This document shows, piece after piece, positions 45,744 to 55,159 of a stretch of 64,000 nt of DNA. Both the position numbers and the translations under genes were made by a program. Below the pieces are notes generated by a model. The model had not been told where the DNA came from, did not search any database, and saw only the letters and a program-made list of their open reading frames with translations. Each line of letters starts with the position of its first letter. Within the stretch, counting starts at the first letter, position 1. Origin of the DNA: Ensifer adhaerens (GTDB taxonomy: Bacteria > Pseudomonadota > Alphaproteobacteria > Rhizobiales > Rhizobiaceae); assembly GCF_013283195.1 (NCBI RefSeq), contig NZ_JABEKT010000001.1, positions 780,795 through 844,794 on the forward strand. The letters are read 5' to 3'.

Positions 45744-47339
45744 ATGGAAAGACTGGCTGGCAGGATCATGCTTCTGTCGGGCGCGCCCCGGCTATTTCTG
45801 GCATTTGTCGCGGGGCTCCTGGCTGTTCTGACACAGCCGCCGTTCGGCATCTTTGCGGCCGCCTTTCTGTCCTTTCCGATCCTGGTCTGGCTGCTCGACG
45901 GCGCGACCGGTCACCCGGATGGCGGTTTGATCCGCCGGCTTTGGCCGGCAGTGTCGATCGGCTGGGCCTTCGGCTTCGGCTACTTCCTCGGAGGGCTGTG
46001 GTGGCTTGGGAACGCGCTGCTGGTGGAGGCAGACAGCTTCGCCTGGGCGCTGCCGCTCGCGGTGGTCGGCCTTCCGGCCTGCCTTGCCGTGTTCTACGCA
46101 CTCGCAACCCTGATTGCCCGCATCCTGTGGTCGGATGGCATGGGGAGGATCGCGGCGTTGGCATTGGGCTTCGGCCTGGCCGAATGGTTGCGCTCATTCA
46201 TCTTTACCGGCTTTCCCTGGAACGCCATCGGCTATGCGGCGATGCCGATGCCATTGATGATGCAGTCGGCCAGCGTGGTCAGCCTCGCGACCATCAACAT
46301 GCTGGCGGTATTCGTCTTCGCGGCCCCGGCCCTTGCCGGGACGGGCAAGGGCGGCCGGATTGGTCTCAGCCTTGCCGTCGCACTCTGTGCCGCCCATATC
46401 GGCTTCGGATTTTATCGGCTTGCGCTGCCGGCGCCGGCCGGGCCGGACCAGCCGCTTGCCGTTCGTCTCGTCCAGCCGGTGATCGATCAGGCAAAGAAGC
46501 TCGATGATAGCGAGCGCGGCGCGATCTTCGAGGAACATCTCGCCTTGACCGCAGTGCCCGCCGAAGGCGGCGCCAGGAAGCCCGACATCGTCGTCTGGCC
46601 GGAAACCTCGATCCCGTTCGTCCTCACCGACAGCCCCGATGCGCTCGCACGCATTGCCGAAGTCCTCGATGACCAGCAGATCCTCATTGCCGGCGCGGTG
46701 CGCGCGGAAGATGCAGGCGCCGGCCTGCCGCCACGCTATTACAACTCGATCTACGTCATCGACGGGCGTGGTCAGATCATCGGCGCCGCCGACAAGGTGC
46801 ACCTCGTTCCCTTTGGCGAATACCTTCCGTTCGAAGATCTGCTGACATCCTGGGGCTTAAGCTCGGTTGCAGCCGCCATGCCGGGCGGCTTCTCGGCCGC
46901 CAAGACCCGCTCCCTGTTGACCCTGCCGGGTGGGCGCACCTTCTACCCGCTCATCTGCTACGAGGCGATCTTCCCCGGTGAGATCGGCGCGGATGCGCGC
47001 GGCGCCGACGCACTGCTCAACATCACCAATGACGCCTGGTTCGGCGACACGCCGGGCCCGCGCCAGCACTTCCATCAGGCACAGTTGCGTGCAGTGGAAT
47101 CAGGAATACCCCTTATCCGTGCAGCCAATAATGGTATATCAGCAATTGTTGATGCACGTGGGGTTTTAGTGGTAGGATTAGCCTACAATTATAGGGGAGT
47201 GGTCGACACAATTCTGCCGGGAAGGCTTCCTACGCCCACGAATGAGGTCATACGTAGCCGAATTTTCGGGTTGTGCGCAATCTTCCTCCTGTTGGTTGCA
47301 GTCTTCTCGCGTGTTAGTTTTAATATTAGGAAGAATTGA
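45744..47339 (+). CDS. lnt: Apolipoprotein N-acyltransferase (ActA in rhizobia)
   Basis: A 531-residue inner-membrane enzyme that N-acylates the lipoprotein N-terminal Cys, the last maturation step after LspA. Several N-terminal transmembrane helices (about 12-235) precede the nitrilase-like periplasmic domain. The catalytic triad is visible: Glu287 in WPETSIPF, Lys351 in AADKVHLVPFGEY, Cys405 in LICYEAIFPGE, in register with E. coli E267/K335/C387. ATG 45744 has AGGAGG 4 bases upstream. In Sinorhizobium this gene, actA, is needed for acid tolerance and neighbours phrR. Odd: the last ~240 bp use AT-rich codons (ATA, TTA, GTA, AGG), unlike the rest of the gene. Confidence 0.95.
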   Translation: MERLAGRIMLLSGAPRLFLAFVAGLLAVLTQPPFGIFAAAFLSFPILVWLLDGATGHPDGGLIRRLWPAVSIGWAFGFGYFLGGLWWLGNALLVEADSFAWALPLAVVGLPACLAVFYALATLIARILWSDGMGRIAALALGFGLAEWLRSFIFTGFPWNAIGYAAMPMPLMMQSASVVSLATINMLAVFVFAAPALAGTGKGGRIGLSLAVALCAAHIGFGFYRLALPAPAGPDQPLAVRLVQPVIDQAKKLDDSERGAIFEEHLALTAVPAEGGARKPDIVVWPETSIPFVLTDSPDALARIAEVLDDQQILIAGAVRAEDAGAGLPPRYYNSIYVIDGRGQIIGAADKVHLVPFGEYLPFEDLLTSWGLSSVAAAMPGGFSAAKTRSLLTLPGGRTFYPLICYEAIFPGEIGADARGADALLNITNDAWFGDTPGPRQHFHQAQLRAVESGIPLIRAANNGISAIVDARGVLVVGLAYNYRGVVDTILPGRLPTPTNEVIRSRIFGLCAIFLLLVAVFSRVSFNIRKN

Positions 47340-47406
47340 CCTAAAACCCCTAAAATTGCATAGTGGTCCGCACCATCGGTTTATGCTGTGGCGACACTTT
47401 TGTCTT

Positions 47407-47428
47407 CACCGTTGCGGTTGCAGCGGTG
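47407..47428 (+). promoter_or_regulatory. Hairpin in phrR leader
   Basis: CACCGTTGC-GGTT-GCAGCGGTG, a 9-bp stem with one wobble pair and a 4-nt loop, lies 58 bp before the phrR start in the 147-bp lnt-phrR gap. No U-tract follows, so a terminator is unlikely; role unknown. Confidence 0.4.
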
Positions 47429-47486
47429 TGCGGTGTTCCCATGTCAGTCCGTGGATGATTGAAACAGCGTGTTTAGGAACGCAGAT

Positions 47487-47903
47487 ATGATGGAAAACAA
47501 GAAGAAGCCGAACCCGATCGACATCCACGTCGGTAGCCGGATTCGTCTTCGCCGCACGATGCTTGGCATGAGCCAGGAAAAGCTGGGCGAAAGCCTGGGT
47601 ATCACGTTTCAGCAGATCCAGAAGTATGAAAAAGGCACGAACCGCGTTGGTGCCAGCCGGTTGCAGAACATTTCCGGCATCCTGAATGTCCCTGTTTCCT
47701 TCTTCTTCGAAGATGCTCCCGGTGAAAACACCAGCGCTTCCGGCCTGGCCGAAGCCTCGAGCTCGAACTATGTCGTCGACTTCCTCTCTTCCTCGGAAGG
47801 GCTTCAGCTCAATCGTGCTTTCGTCAAGATCACCGATCCCAAGGTGCGTCGCAAGCTCGTCGATCTCGTCAAGGCGCTGGCTGCGGAAGCAGAGAGCGAA
47901 TAG
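47487..47903 (+). CDS. phrR: XRE-family regulator PhrR/PraR
   Basis: A 138-residue transcription factor. The N-terminal Cro/C1-type HTH covers about residues 12-70 (VGSRIRLRRTMLGMSQEKLG, LGITFQQIQKYEKGTNRVGA, LNVPVSFFFEDAP). The C-terminal part (SSSNYVVDFLSSSEGLQLNR, VRRKLVDLVKALAAEAE) is the conserved tail of the rhizobial PhrR/PraR group. Sinorhizobium phrR is low-pH inducible and lies beside actA; PraR orthologs repress quorum-sensing and attachment genes in Rhizobium and reb genes in Azorhizobium. ATG 47487 follows AGGA by 8 bases; a GTG at 47469 lies further upstream. Position between lnt and metK supports the call. Confidence 0.9.
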   Translation: MMENKKKPNPIDIHVGSRIRLRRTMLGMSQEKLGESLGITFQQIQKYEKGTNRVGASRLQNISGILNVPVSFFFEDAPGENTSASGLAEASSSNYVVDFLSSSEGLQLNRAFVKITDPKVRRKLVDLVKALAAEAESE

Positions 47904-47930
47904 TCCCAAAACCCATCGGAATTGGAAAAC

Positions 47931-47956
47931 AAAGCGGCCATTAGTGCCGCTTTTTT
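47931..47956 (+). terminator. Intrinsic terminator of phrR
   Basis: AAAGCGGC / GCCGCTTT, 8-bp perfect stem, 7-nt loop, then TTT-C-TT, 27 bp after the phrR stop. Confidence 0.88.
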
Positions 47957-47990
47957 CTTGCCCGCCGTTTCCCTCTGATATTCGAAGTGA

Positions 47991-48020
47991 TTGGCGCCGT
48001 TGTCGATATAAAGATATATT
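47991..48020 (+). promoter_or_regulatory. Candidate metK promoter
   Basis: TTGGCG (47991-47996), 18 bp, TATATT (48015-48020). A leader of about 75 nt would follow, with a short CGCTTG/CGGGCG hairpin. The leader does not match SAM-II or other SAM riboswitch cores that I know. Confidence 0.5.
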
Positions 48021-48101
48021 TATGTCGTTGTTCGCTTGTTTTTCGGGCGTAAAACCACTAACACGATGCCAGCGCTTTATCTTCTTGAGGGGAATTCCCG
48101 C

Positions 48102-49340
<1,239 letters not shown>

Positions 49341-49386
49341 CGCTTCGACATTTGCCGGACACAGAACGTCCGGCCGCTAAAGCTGA

Positions 49387-49419
49387 AAGGCGGATGCCCC
49401 CGAAAGGGGTGTCCGCCTT
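49387..49419 (+). terminator. Hairpin between metK and trmB
   Basis: AAGGCGGA-TG-CCCC / GGGG-TG-TCCGCCTT around a CGAAA loop, 14 pairs including two wobbles, 46 bp after the metK stop and 21 bp before trmB. Weak U-tract (TTGCTCGTT), so partial termination is likely. Confidence 0.6.
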
Positions 49420-49440
49420 GCTCGTTGAAGGAAGATTGTC

Positions 49441-50139
49441 ATGACTGAACCGCGCCGCAGCCGCGCTACGGAAGCCTTCTTCGGACGCCGCAAGGGCAAG
49501 CCCTTGCGCGAGCGCCAGGCGGCCCATCTCGAAACCATCCTGCCGAAACTGAAGCTCGATCTCGGTGCGGCCGCGCCGCAGGACATGAAGTCGCTCTTTC
49601 CCGAGCCGATCGATCGCATTCGGTTGGAGATCGGCTTTGGCGGCGGCGAGCATCTCATCCACCGTGCGGCGGAAAACCCCTCGACCGGTTTCATCGGTGT
49701 CGAGCCTTTCGTCAATTCCATGGCGAAGTTGATCGGGCAGATCGAGGAGAAGGGTGTCTCCAACATTCGTCTCTACAATGACGACGCCACGCAGGTGCTG
49801 GACTGGATGCCAGAGGCCTGTGTCGACCAGATCGACCTGCTCTATCCGGATCCATGGCCCAAGCGCAAACACTGGAAGCGGCGTTTCGTCTCAGCCGTCA
49901 ATCTCGACCGCTTCGCCCGCGTGTTGAAGTCGGGCGGTCACTTCTGCTTTGCGTCCGATATCGATACCTACGTCAACTGGACGCTGCTGCATTGCCGTGA
50001 CCATGCCGCCTTCGAATGGACGGCGGAGCAGGCTTCGGACTGGTTGACGCCGTTCGATGGCTGGCCGAGCACGCGCTACGAGGCCAAGGCACGCAGGGAA
50101 GGGCGGAGTTCCGCCTATCTGACGTTCCGCCGCGTGTAA
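49441..50139 (+). CDS. trmB: tRNA (guanine-N7)-methyltransferase
   Basis: A 232-residue TrmB enzyme forming m7G46 in tRNA. The SAM-binding motif is [34 protein letters not shown] binds the cofactor ribose; the catalytic/tRNA-contact signature is [18 protein letters not shown]. The C-terminal [19 protein letters not shown] is the standard TrmB end. It uses SAM produced by the adjacent metK. ATG 49441 follows GAAGGAAGATTGTC. Confidence 0.96.
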   Translation: MTEPRRSRATEAFFGRRKGKPLRERQAAHLETILPKLKLDLGAAAPQDMKSLFPEPIDRIRLEIGFGGGEHLIHRAAENPSTGFIGVEPFVNSMAKLIGQIEEKGVSNIRLYNDDATQVLDWMPEACVDQIDLLYPDPWPKRKHWKRRFVSAVNLDRFARVLKSGGHFCFASDIDTYVNWTLLHCRDHAAFEWTAEQASDWLTPFDGWPSTRYEAKARREGRSSAYLTFRRV

Positions 50140-50174
50140 GCGACGGCTTCTCTCAGAAATCATGCCGCAACCTG

Positions 50175-50215
50175 AAAGCGTCCGTTACGCGTCAGACCTG
50201 ACGCGCGGCGCTTTT
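50175..50215 (+). terminator. Terminator after trmB
   Basis: Outer AAAGCG/CGCTTT stem encloses the inner repeat GCGTCAG-AC-CTGACGC and ends in TTTT. It starts 36 bp past the trmB stop and probably works for both convergent transcripts (trmB and DUF1150). Confidence 0.75.
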
Positions 50216-50250
50216 GCATTCCCATGGCGAAGCGTCGCCGCGGTTGACGG

Positions 50251-50508
50251 TCAATGCAGGCTGACAGTCCGCAATTCGTCCTCAGCCGCCTTGTAGAAGG
50301 TGCTGGAGCGGTTGTCGGTCAAAAGGATCGGTGTGCCGTCGGCACCGAACAGGGCCCACAGATCGATGCCCGGTCCCATTTCCGGCGCTTCCGGGAAGCA
50401 ACGGGAAACCTCTTCCGACCGCATCTTTCTGATATAGCCGACTTCGCCCTCGCCGAGATGTGCGAGGTCGTTCATGGACAATGACGAGGTGATGGCTTTC
50501 AGTCCCAT
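50251..50508 (-). CDS. DUF1150 family protein
   Basis: An 85-residue protein of the alphaproteobacterial DUF1150 family: LAHLGEGEVGYIRKMRSEEV, then IDLWALFGADGTPILLTDNR. The short beta-rich fold has no known function, but the gene is commonly next to a class A small heat-shock gene, as here (47 bp behind hsp20 with a GC-rich hairpin in the gap). A role with the sHsp is an inference. Start 50508 is the only suitable ATG. Confidence 0.88.
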   Translation of the reverse strand: MGLKAITSSLSMNDLAHLGEGEVGYIRKMRSEEVSRCFPEAPEMGPGIDLWALFGADGTPILLTDNRSSTFYKAAEDELRTVSLH

Positions 50509-50555
50509 GGTGGTACTCCGTGGTCGCCGGCCAGGGGAAAATCCCGCCGGTTATC

Positions 50556-50987
50556 CTACTCTGGGACTGAAATGTTAATTTTCTTTACCATACGCACCGG
50601 TTCCGGACGAACGAGATCGACCGAAAGCAGGCCGTTGCGCAATTCGGCGCCGAGAACCTTCATGCCGTCGGCAAGCACGAATGTGCGTTGAAACTGCCGG
50701 GCGGCAATGCCGCGGTGCAGGTATTCGCGATCGCCGGTATCGACCTGGCGGCCACGAATGACGAGCTGGTTTTCTTCGGTTGTGACGTCGAGATCGTCTT
50801 CGGAAAAACCGGCGACAGCAAGGGTAATGCGCAAACGCTCCGGCGCGTCGACCGAATCGTCGCCGCGGATGCGTTCGATATTGTAGGGGGGATACCCGTC
50901 ATTTCCCTTGGCAATACGCTCGAGGGTTTTTTCCATCGTGTCGAAACCCAGCAGCAGTGGGCTCGTGAAAGGCGTAATTCGGCTCAT
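50556..50987 (-). CDS. Class A small heat-shock protein (Hsp20/IbpA family)
   Basis: A 143-residue alpha-crystallin-type chaperone that holds unfolding proteins for refolding by DnaK/ClpB. The N-terminal arm has SRITPFTSPLLLGFDTMEKT; the ACD spans about 35-125 (RLRITLAVAGFSEDDLDVTT, ENQLVIRGRQ, REYLHRGIAARQFQRTFVLA, LRNGLLSVDLVRPEP). A C-terminal IxV-type motif (INISVPE) is present in modified form. ATG 50987 has AAGGA 7 bases upstream, within a thermometer-like hairpin (see leader). Confidence 0.93.
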   Translation of the reverse strand: MSRITPFTSPLLLGFDTMEKTLERIAKGNDGYPPYNIERIRGDDSVDAPERLRITLAVAGFSEDDLDVTTEENQLVIRGRQVDTGDREYLHRGIAARQFQRTFVLADGMKVLGAELRNGLLSVDLVRPEPVRMVKKINISVPE

Positions 50988-51098
50988 TCCCAAGTCCTTG
51001 TAAGATCAAGCGACCATTAACCGGACCTGCCAAGCAGCATCCTTCCCTTAATATGGTAGCTGTGCGCAATGAGCGCAAGCCGCTTGCCTCCGGCGTGC
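50988..51098 (-). promoter_or_regulatory. ROSE-type RNA thermometer in the hsp20 5' UTR
   Basis: Read leftward, GUCGCUUG (51014-51007) pairs with CAAGGAC (51000-50994) over seven base pairs, leaving G51011 bulged and a 6-nt loop AUCUUA. The paired strand contains the Shine-Dalgarno AAGGA (50999-50995), 7 bases before the ATG. UCGCU is the conserved U(U/C)GCU of ROSE elements, where a bulged G opposite the Shine-Dalgarno is the hallmark. Further hairpins lie upstream (51023-51042, GGA..CUGC-UUG-GCAG..UCC; 51064-51087), as in known ROSE leaders. Rhizobial small heat-shock genes are the classic ROSE hosts. Fold drawn by hand. Confidence 0.75.
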
Positions 51099-51104
51099 AC
51101 GCAA

Positions 51105-51133
51105 ATCATAGTCCGCAGCGCGAGAATCCCAAG
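51105..51133 (-). promoter_or_regulatory. Candidate heat-shock promoter of hsp20
   Basis: Read leftward: CTTG (51133-51130), 18 bp, CTATGAT (51111-51105). It would give a leader of about 110 nt, the usual size for ROSE. Its -35 element lies over the ribosome-binding site of the divergent nucleoside hydrolase gene. Confidence 0.45.
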
Positions 51134-51146
51134 GAGGAACACAAGC

Positions 51147-52091
51147 GTGCCTGTGCCGAGAAAAATAATCATAGACACTGATCCCGGGCAGGACGATGCC
51201 GCCGCCATCATGCTCGCTTTCGGCAGTCCGGAAGAGATCGACCTCCTGGGGATCACGACCGTAGCCGGCAATGTTCCCCTGGCAATGACGGCGCGCAATG
51301 CCCGCATCATCTGCGAACTGTGCAACAGGACCGAGGTCAAGGTCTTTTCCGGTGCCGACCGGCCGATCGCCCGGCCGCTGGTGACTGCCGAACACGTGCA
51401 CGGCAAGACCGGCCTCGACGGCCCTGCGCTCGACGAGCCGACGATGGCGCTCGAGGCGCAGCATGGCGTCGATTTCATCATCGAGACGCTGCGTGCCGAG
51501 GCGCCGGGTACGGTCACGCTCTGCACGCTCGGTCCGCTGACCAACGTCGCGCTCGCGCTTCAGAAGGCGCCCGACATCGCGCCGAAGGTGCGCGAACTGG
51601 TGATGATGGGCGGTGGCTTCTTTGAGGGTGGCAACATCACGCCGGCCGCCGAATTCAACATCTATGTCGACCCGGAAGCCGCCGACATCGTCTTCCGGTC
51701 GGGCATTCCGATCGTCATGATGCCGCTCGACGTGACCCACCGCGTGCTGACGCACAAGGCGCGCGTGGCAAAGATCCGCGAGATTGGCAGCGCACCGGCC
51801 ATCGCCATGGCCGAGATGCTGGAGTTCTTCGAGCGGTTCGATATCGAGAAATACGGCACCGATGGCGGCCCGCTGCACGACCCGACCGTGATCGCTTATC
51901 TCCTGAGGCCGGAGCTTTTCACCGGGCGTGACTGCAATGTCGAGATCGAGGTTCAGTCGCCGCTGACGACGGGCATGACCGTGGTCGACTGGTGGCAGGT
52001 GACGGGCCGCAAACACAATGCCAAGGTCATGCGCCACATCGATGACCAGGGCTTCTTCGATCTGTTGACGGAGCGACTGGCACGCATCTGA
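51147..52091 (+). CDS. Inosine-uridine preferring nucleoside hydrolase family protein
   Basis: A 314-residue nucleoside N-ribohydrolase cleaving ribonucleosides to base and ribose. The Ca-binding Asp cluster is IIIDTDPGQDDAAAIMLAFG at the N-terminus; the second metal/ribose segment is LVMMGGGFFEGGNITPAAEF; the last conserved Asp is in GPLHDPTVIAYLL with the catalytic-site His. Substrate range within the family is broad, so base preference is open. GTG 51147 has AGGAGG 9 bases upstream; GTG 51153 is an alternative. The released ribose could enter metabolism through the ribokinase encoded at 55-56 kb (inference). Confidence 0.92.
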   Translation: MPVPRKIIIDTDPGQDDAAAIMLAFGSPEEIDLLGITTVAGNVPLAMTARNARIICELCNRTEVKVFSGADRPIARPLVTAEHVHGKTGLDGPALDEPTMALEAQHGVDFIIETLRAEAPGTVTLCTLGPLTNVALALQKAPDIAPKVRELVMMGGGFFEGGNITPAAEFNIYVDPEAADIVFRSGIPIVMMPLDVTHRVLTHKARVAKIREIGSAPAIAMAEMLEFFERFDIEKYGTDGGPLHDPTVIAYLLRPELFTGRDCNVEIEVQSPLTTGMTVVDWWQVTGRKHNAKVMRHIDDQGFFDLLTERLARI

Positions 52092-52116
52092 TCGTTGCAA
52101 GCCGGGACTACAAATG

Positions 52117-52144
52117 AAAACGGCGCCCCGAGAGGCGCCGTTTT
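52117..52144. terminator. Bidirectional terminator between nucleoside hydrolase and chemoreceptor genes
   Basis: AAAACGGCGCC-CCGAGA-GGCGCCGTTTT: an 11-bp perfect stem, with T runs on both strands, in a 72-bp convergent gap. Confidence 0.92.
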
Positions 52145-52163
52145 GCATTTCATGGGTTCTGGA

Positions 52164-54566
52164 TCAGAACTCTTCCCAATTGTCCTGGGCGAGCGCATTG
52201 GCGCCGGAGGTCTGTGTCAGCACGCGCTGTGTCGATGGCGTGTAGCCGGCACGCGCCGGGCTTGAGGCCGGACGGGCTTCGCGGGCAGGGGCAGGCGCCG
52301 GTGTCGGGCGTTCCGCCGTGCGCATGCGCTCGGCCGTGCCACGCAGCATCTCCGCCGAGCTTGGCTGAGCCGTGGTTCCCGAGCGTTGTGCAACGCGGAA
52401 GCGGGCGACCAGCGTGCTGAGCGCGCGTGCTTCTTCGTTCAGTGCCATGCCGGCGGCGGTGGTTTCTTCCACCATGGCGGCGTTCTGCTGGGTCACCTGG
52501 TCCATCTGGTTGACGGCCGAGTTGATTTCCTTGAGGCCGACGGCCTGCTCGGAAGCAGAGCTCGAGATCTGGCGGATGAGGCCGTTGATCTGCACCACCT
52601 GTTCGGCGATCTTTTCAAGCGCGCCACCGGCGCGACCGACGAGGTCAACGCCTTCGCGCACCTGGCCGGCCGAGGTGTTGATCAGCGTCTTGATCTCCTT
52701 GGCGGCGTTTGCCGAGCGCTGAGCCAGTTCGCGGACTTCCTGGGCGACGACGGCAAAACCCTTGCCGGCATCGCCGGCGCGGGCTGCTTCGACGCCGGCG
52801 TTGAGCGCCAGCAGGTTGGTCTGGAAGGCGATCTCGTCGATGACGCCGATGATGCGGCTGACCTCGTGCGACGACTGCTCGATGCCCTTCATCGCGGCGA
52901 TCGCCTTCTGAACGACTTCGCCGGACTGCCCGGCATCGCTGCTGGCGACGTCCACCGACTTTGCGGCGACCTTGGCGTTTTCGGCGCTGGCGTTGACCTG
53001 CGAGGTCAGCTCGTCGAGGGCTGCTGCCGTCTCTTCGAGGCTTGCCGCCTGCTGTTCGGTGCGGTGCGACAGGTCGTTGGCGGCACTGCTGATCTCGCTG
53101 GTGCCGTTGCCGATGTTGACGACCGAGTGGTTGACGGTGCGGATCGTCTCTTCGAGGCTATCCATCGTCGCGTTGAAGTCGCGCTTCAGCTGGGCATATT
53201 CACCGGGGAATTCGTCGGTGATGCGGAAGGCGAGATCGCCGGAGGAGAGGTGGGACAGACCCTTGCCGAGGCGGGCGACGATGTCGCGCTGAAGGGCGCT
53301 GGACGAGGCCCGCTCCGTCTCGGAACGGCTGCGCTCATGCTCGGCCTGCTCACGTTCGTGGCGGGCTTCGCCCTCAAGACGCTTGGTATCGGCCAGCTGG
53401 TGGCGGAAGCCTTCGAGCGCCTTTGCGACCTGACCCGTCTCGTCGGAGCGGTCCTGGCCGGTGATCGAATTGCCGTAGTCGCCGTTGCTGAGGTTGCGGA
53501 CATCCTTGACGAGGCCTGCAAGCGGCTTCTGAACGAAGCCACGGACAGCGAAGTAAAGGCCGAAAAGCACCGCGGCGAGGACGACGAGGCCGCCGATGAT
53601 CATCATGTAGGTCTGGTCGCGGACCGGAGCGTTGATCGCGCTGCGCGGTACGTCGACGAGTACGATCCAGCTGGTGTTCACGCCGGATAGGGCAAAGGGA
53701 TAGACGACGCGATCGAACGGTTCGTTGCCGTCATAGGACAGGTTCTTGATGACGCCCGACGCGCCGGAGGCCAGCGCCTTCTTGACGACTTCGTTGCCTT
53801 CGCCGTCATATTCCTTGAGCAGCAGGTCCGGGATCGGGGCCACCAGCCACTTGCCGGATTCAGAAAGCAGGTAGACGCGGCCGGTATCAAACGGCTTCAG
53901 CTTGGAAAGGCCGTCGGCCAGCGATGCAAGCGAAATGTCGACGCCGGAGACGCCGATCAGCTTGCCGTTGGACATGACGGGGTAAGCGATCGAGCTCATC
54001 GCGGTGGGCACGTCAGTGTCCTGCGCGGTGTAGGGCGGCGTGATCGCGCCCTTGCCGCTCTTTGCCGCAAGGCTGTACCATTCCGCATTGTAGTCCGCGC
54101 CGAAGGTCGAGAACTGGATCTCGTTGTTGCGGTTTTTCGACCAATAGGGAGCGAAGATGCCTTCCTTGTTGGCGCCCAGCTCCTTGTTGTCGGCGATTTC
54201 CTCCTTGCGGCCGTCGAAGGCCTTTGGCTCCTCGGCAAACCAGCTGCCGAAGGCAAAGGGGTTCTGCTCGACATTGGCCCTGAGGATGTTGATCACACCG
54301 GCGCGTTCCATCGATTTTTCCGCATGGGCGCGGCCAAGAATGCCGGCCATCGAACGCGACGCGCTTGCAAGCTCGCCGATGCCGCCGGCGATATCAGAGG
54401 CAATGGCTTTTGCCTCGCCGCTTGCCTGATCGAGCACCAGCGTTTCGACGCGGTCCTGTGTCTGGGAGATGAGAACGAAGTTCGAGGCGAGCAACACGAG
54501 CGCGATCGTGCCGCCTGTCACCGCGATCAGCTTGGTCGCCAGCGATTTGGCTTGGAACTTGAACAT
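52164..54566 (-). CDS. Methyl-accepting chemotaxis protein with dCACHE sensor and C-terminal CheR tether
   Basis: An 800-residue transmembrane chemoreceptor. TM1 (about 12-34) and TM2 (about 318-342, [20 protein letters not shown]) flank a periplasmic dCACHE-like domain ([40 protein letters not shown]). HAMP regions follow ([20 protein letters not shown] and a second, [20 protein letters not shown]), then a cytoplasmic coiled coil with the hairpin-tip signature [20 protein letters not shown] (near 573). The last five residues, NWEEF, match the pentapeptide docking site for CheR/CheB. No che genes lie nearby, so it is an orphan receptor. ATG 54566 has GAGGA 6 bases upstream. Confidence 0.93.
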   Translation of the reverse strand: MFKFQAKSLATKLIAVTGGTIALVLLASNFVLISQTQDRVETLVLDQASGEAKAIASDIAGGIGELASASRSMAGILGRAHAEKSMERAGVINILRANVEQNPFAFGSWFAEEPKAFDGRKEEIADNKELGANKEGIFAPYWSKNRNNEIQFSTFGADYNAEWYSLAAKSGKGAITPPYTAQDTDVPTAMSSIAYPVMSNGKLIGVSGVDISLASLADGLSKLKPFDTGRVYLLSESGKWLVAPIPDLLLKEYDGEGNEVVKKALASGASGVIKNLSYDGNEPFDRVVYPFALSGVNTSWIVLVDVPRSAINAPVRDQTYMMIIGGLVVLAAVLFGLYFAVRGFVQKPLAGLVKDVRNLSNGDYGNSITGQDRSDETGQVAKALEGFRHQLADTKRLEGEARHEREQAEHERSRSETERASSSALQRDIVARLGKGLSHLSSGDLAFRITDEFPGEYAQLKRDFNATMDSLEETIRTVNHSVVNIGNGTSEISSAANDLSHRTEQQAASLEETAAALDELTSQVNASAENAKVAAKSVDVASSDAGQSGEVVQKAIAAMKGIEQSSHEVSRIIGVIDEIAFQTNLLALNAGVEAARAGDAGKGFAVVAQEVRELAQRSANAAKEIKTLINTSAGQVREGVDLVGRAGGALEKIAEQVVQINGLIRQISSSASEQAVGLKEINSAVNQMDQVTQQNAAMVEETTAAGMALNEEARALSTLVARFRVAQRSGTTAQPSSAEMLRGTAERMRTAERPTPAPAPAREARPASSPARAGYTPSTQRVLTQTSGANALAQDNWEEF

Positions 54567-55002
54567 GAAATCCTCACGTGCTGGGAGGTCCGCAGGCGCA
54601 AACCTGCGGCGAACGCATTTCACAATGTGGGTGAAACTCCATCATGGAGCGCCAGATGCCGACCGGCATATTGGAGGCTGCCCATTCCCTAGGGGAAATG
54701 GCTTTCTCAGGGTCTTGAATAGACGAGCAAATCTTAAGATAGGGCCAACGCGATGGCTAATTCATGCCCCGCTCATGGAGAATCTGCGTCCAGAGTTTCG
54801 CCTCCGCGACATAGGCTGTCCGGATTGCGCAAAGGCCGATAATGCGGTGGTTTCAAGCGCTTCTGGTGCTGCGGATCGCGCATTATGCACGAGCGCTCTG
54901 CTCGATAGAGACAGTGTGCATGCGTCGTGCGAAACAGTTTCCTCACGACGCGTGGTAATTCAAGTCGGCCAAGACTGCGCAACCATTCTTGACCGGGTCC
55001 CA

Positions 55003-55108
55003 CTAAAGCGCGTCGCGATCTTTCTGATACGCTTGGCGCGCTATAAGTTCTTGTTTTTGCGCCTGTCGTTATCGCAAAACCGCGGCACACTTTTGCGCCA
55101 TGCTTTAG
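55003..55108. repeat. RIME-like rhizobial intergenic repeat element
   Basis: A 106-bp block bounded by CTAAAGC (55003-55009) and its complement GCTTTAG (55102-55108). Its interior (GCGCGTCGCGATCTTTCTGA, then GTTCTTGTTTTTGCGCCTGT, then ending near CACACTTTTGCGCCATGCTT) is a sequence I recognise as very common between genes in Sinorhizobium and Rhizobium chromosomes, of the RIME or related palindromic class. No second copy occurs in this window. Naming it RIME is from memory. Confidence 0.6.
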
Positions 55109-55119
55109 GGAAACGGGCG

Positions 55120-55159
55120 CTTGACGTGCGGTCGGCGAGTGATCGCGCCGCACGTCAAG
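55120..55159 (-). terminator. 12-bp inverted repeat after rbsK
   Basis: CTTGACGTGCGG (55120-55131) / CCGCACGTCAAG (55148-55159), perfect arms, 16-nt loop, starting 16 bp past the ribokinase stop in the leftward direction. No U-tract, but position suggests a transcript-end hairpin. Confidence 0.6.

Noticed and set aside
48021-48101. SAM-responsive riboswitch in the metK leader
   Set aside because: The 75-nt leader lacks the conserved core and pseudoknot of SAM-I/II/IV classes; only a short hairpin and the ribosome-binding site are seen.
54773-55153. Leftward 126-codon frame in the chemoreceptor-ribokinase gap
   Set aside because: It crosses the RIME-like repeat, resembles no protein, is Arg/Ser/Pro-rich as are shadow frames in GC-rich DNA, and lacks a ribosome-binding site.
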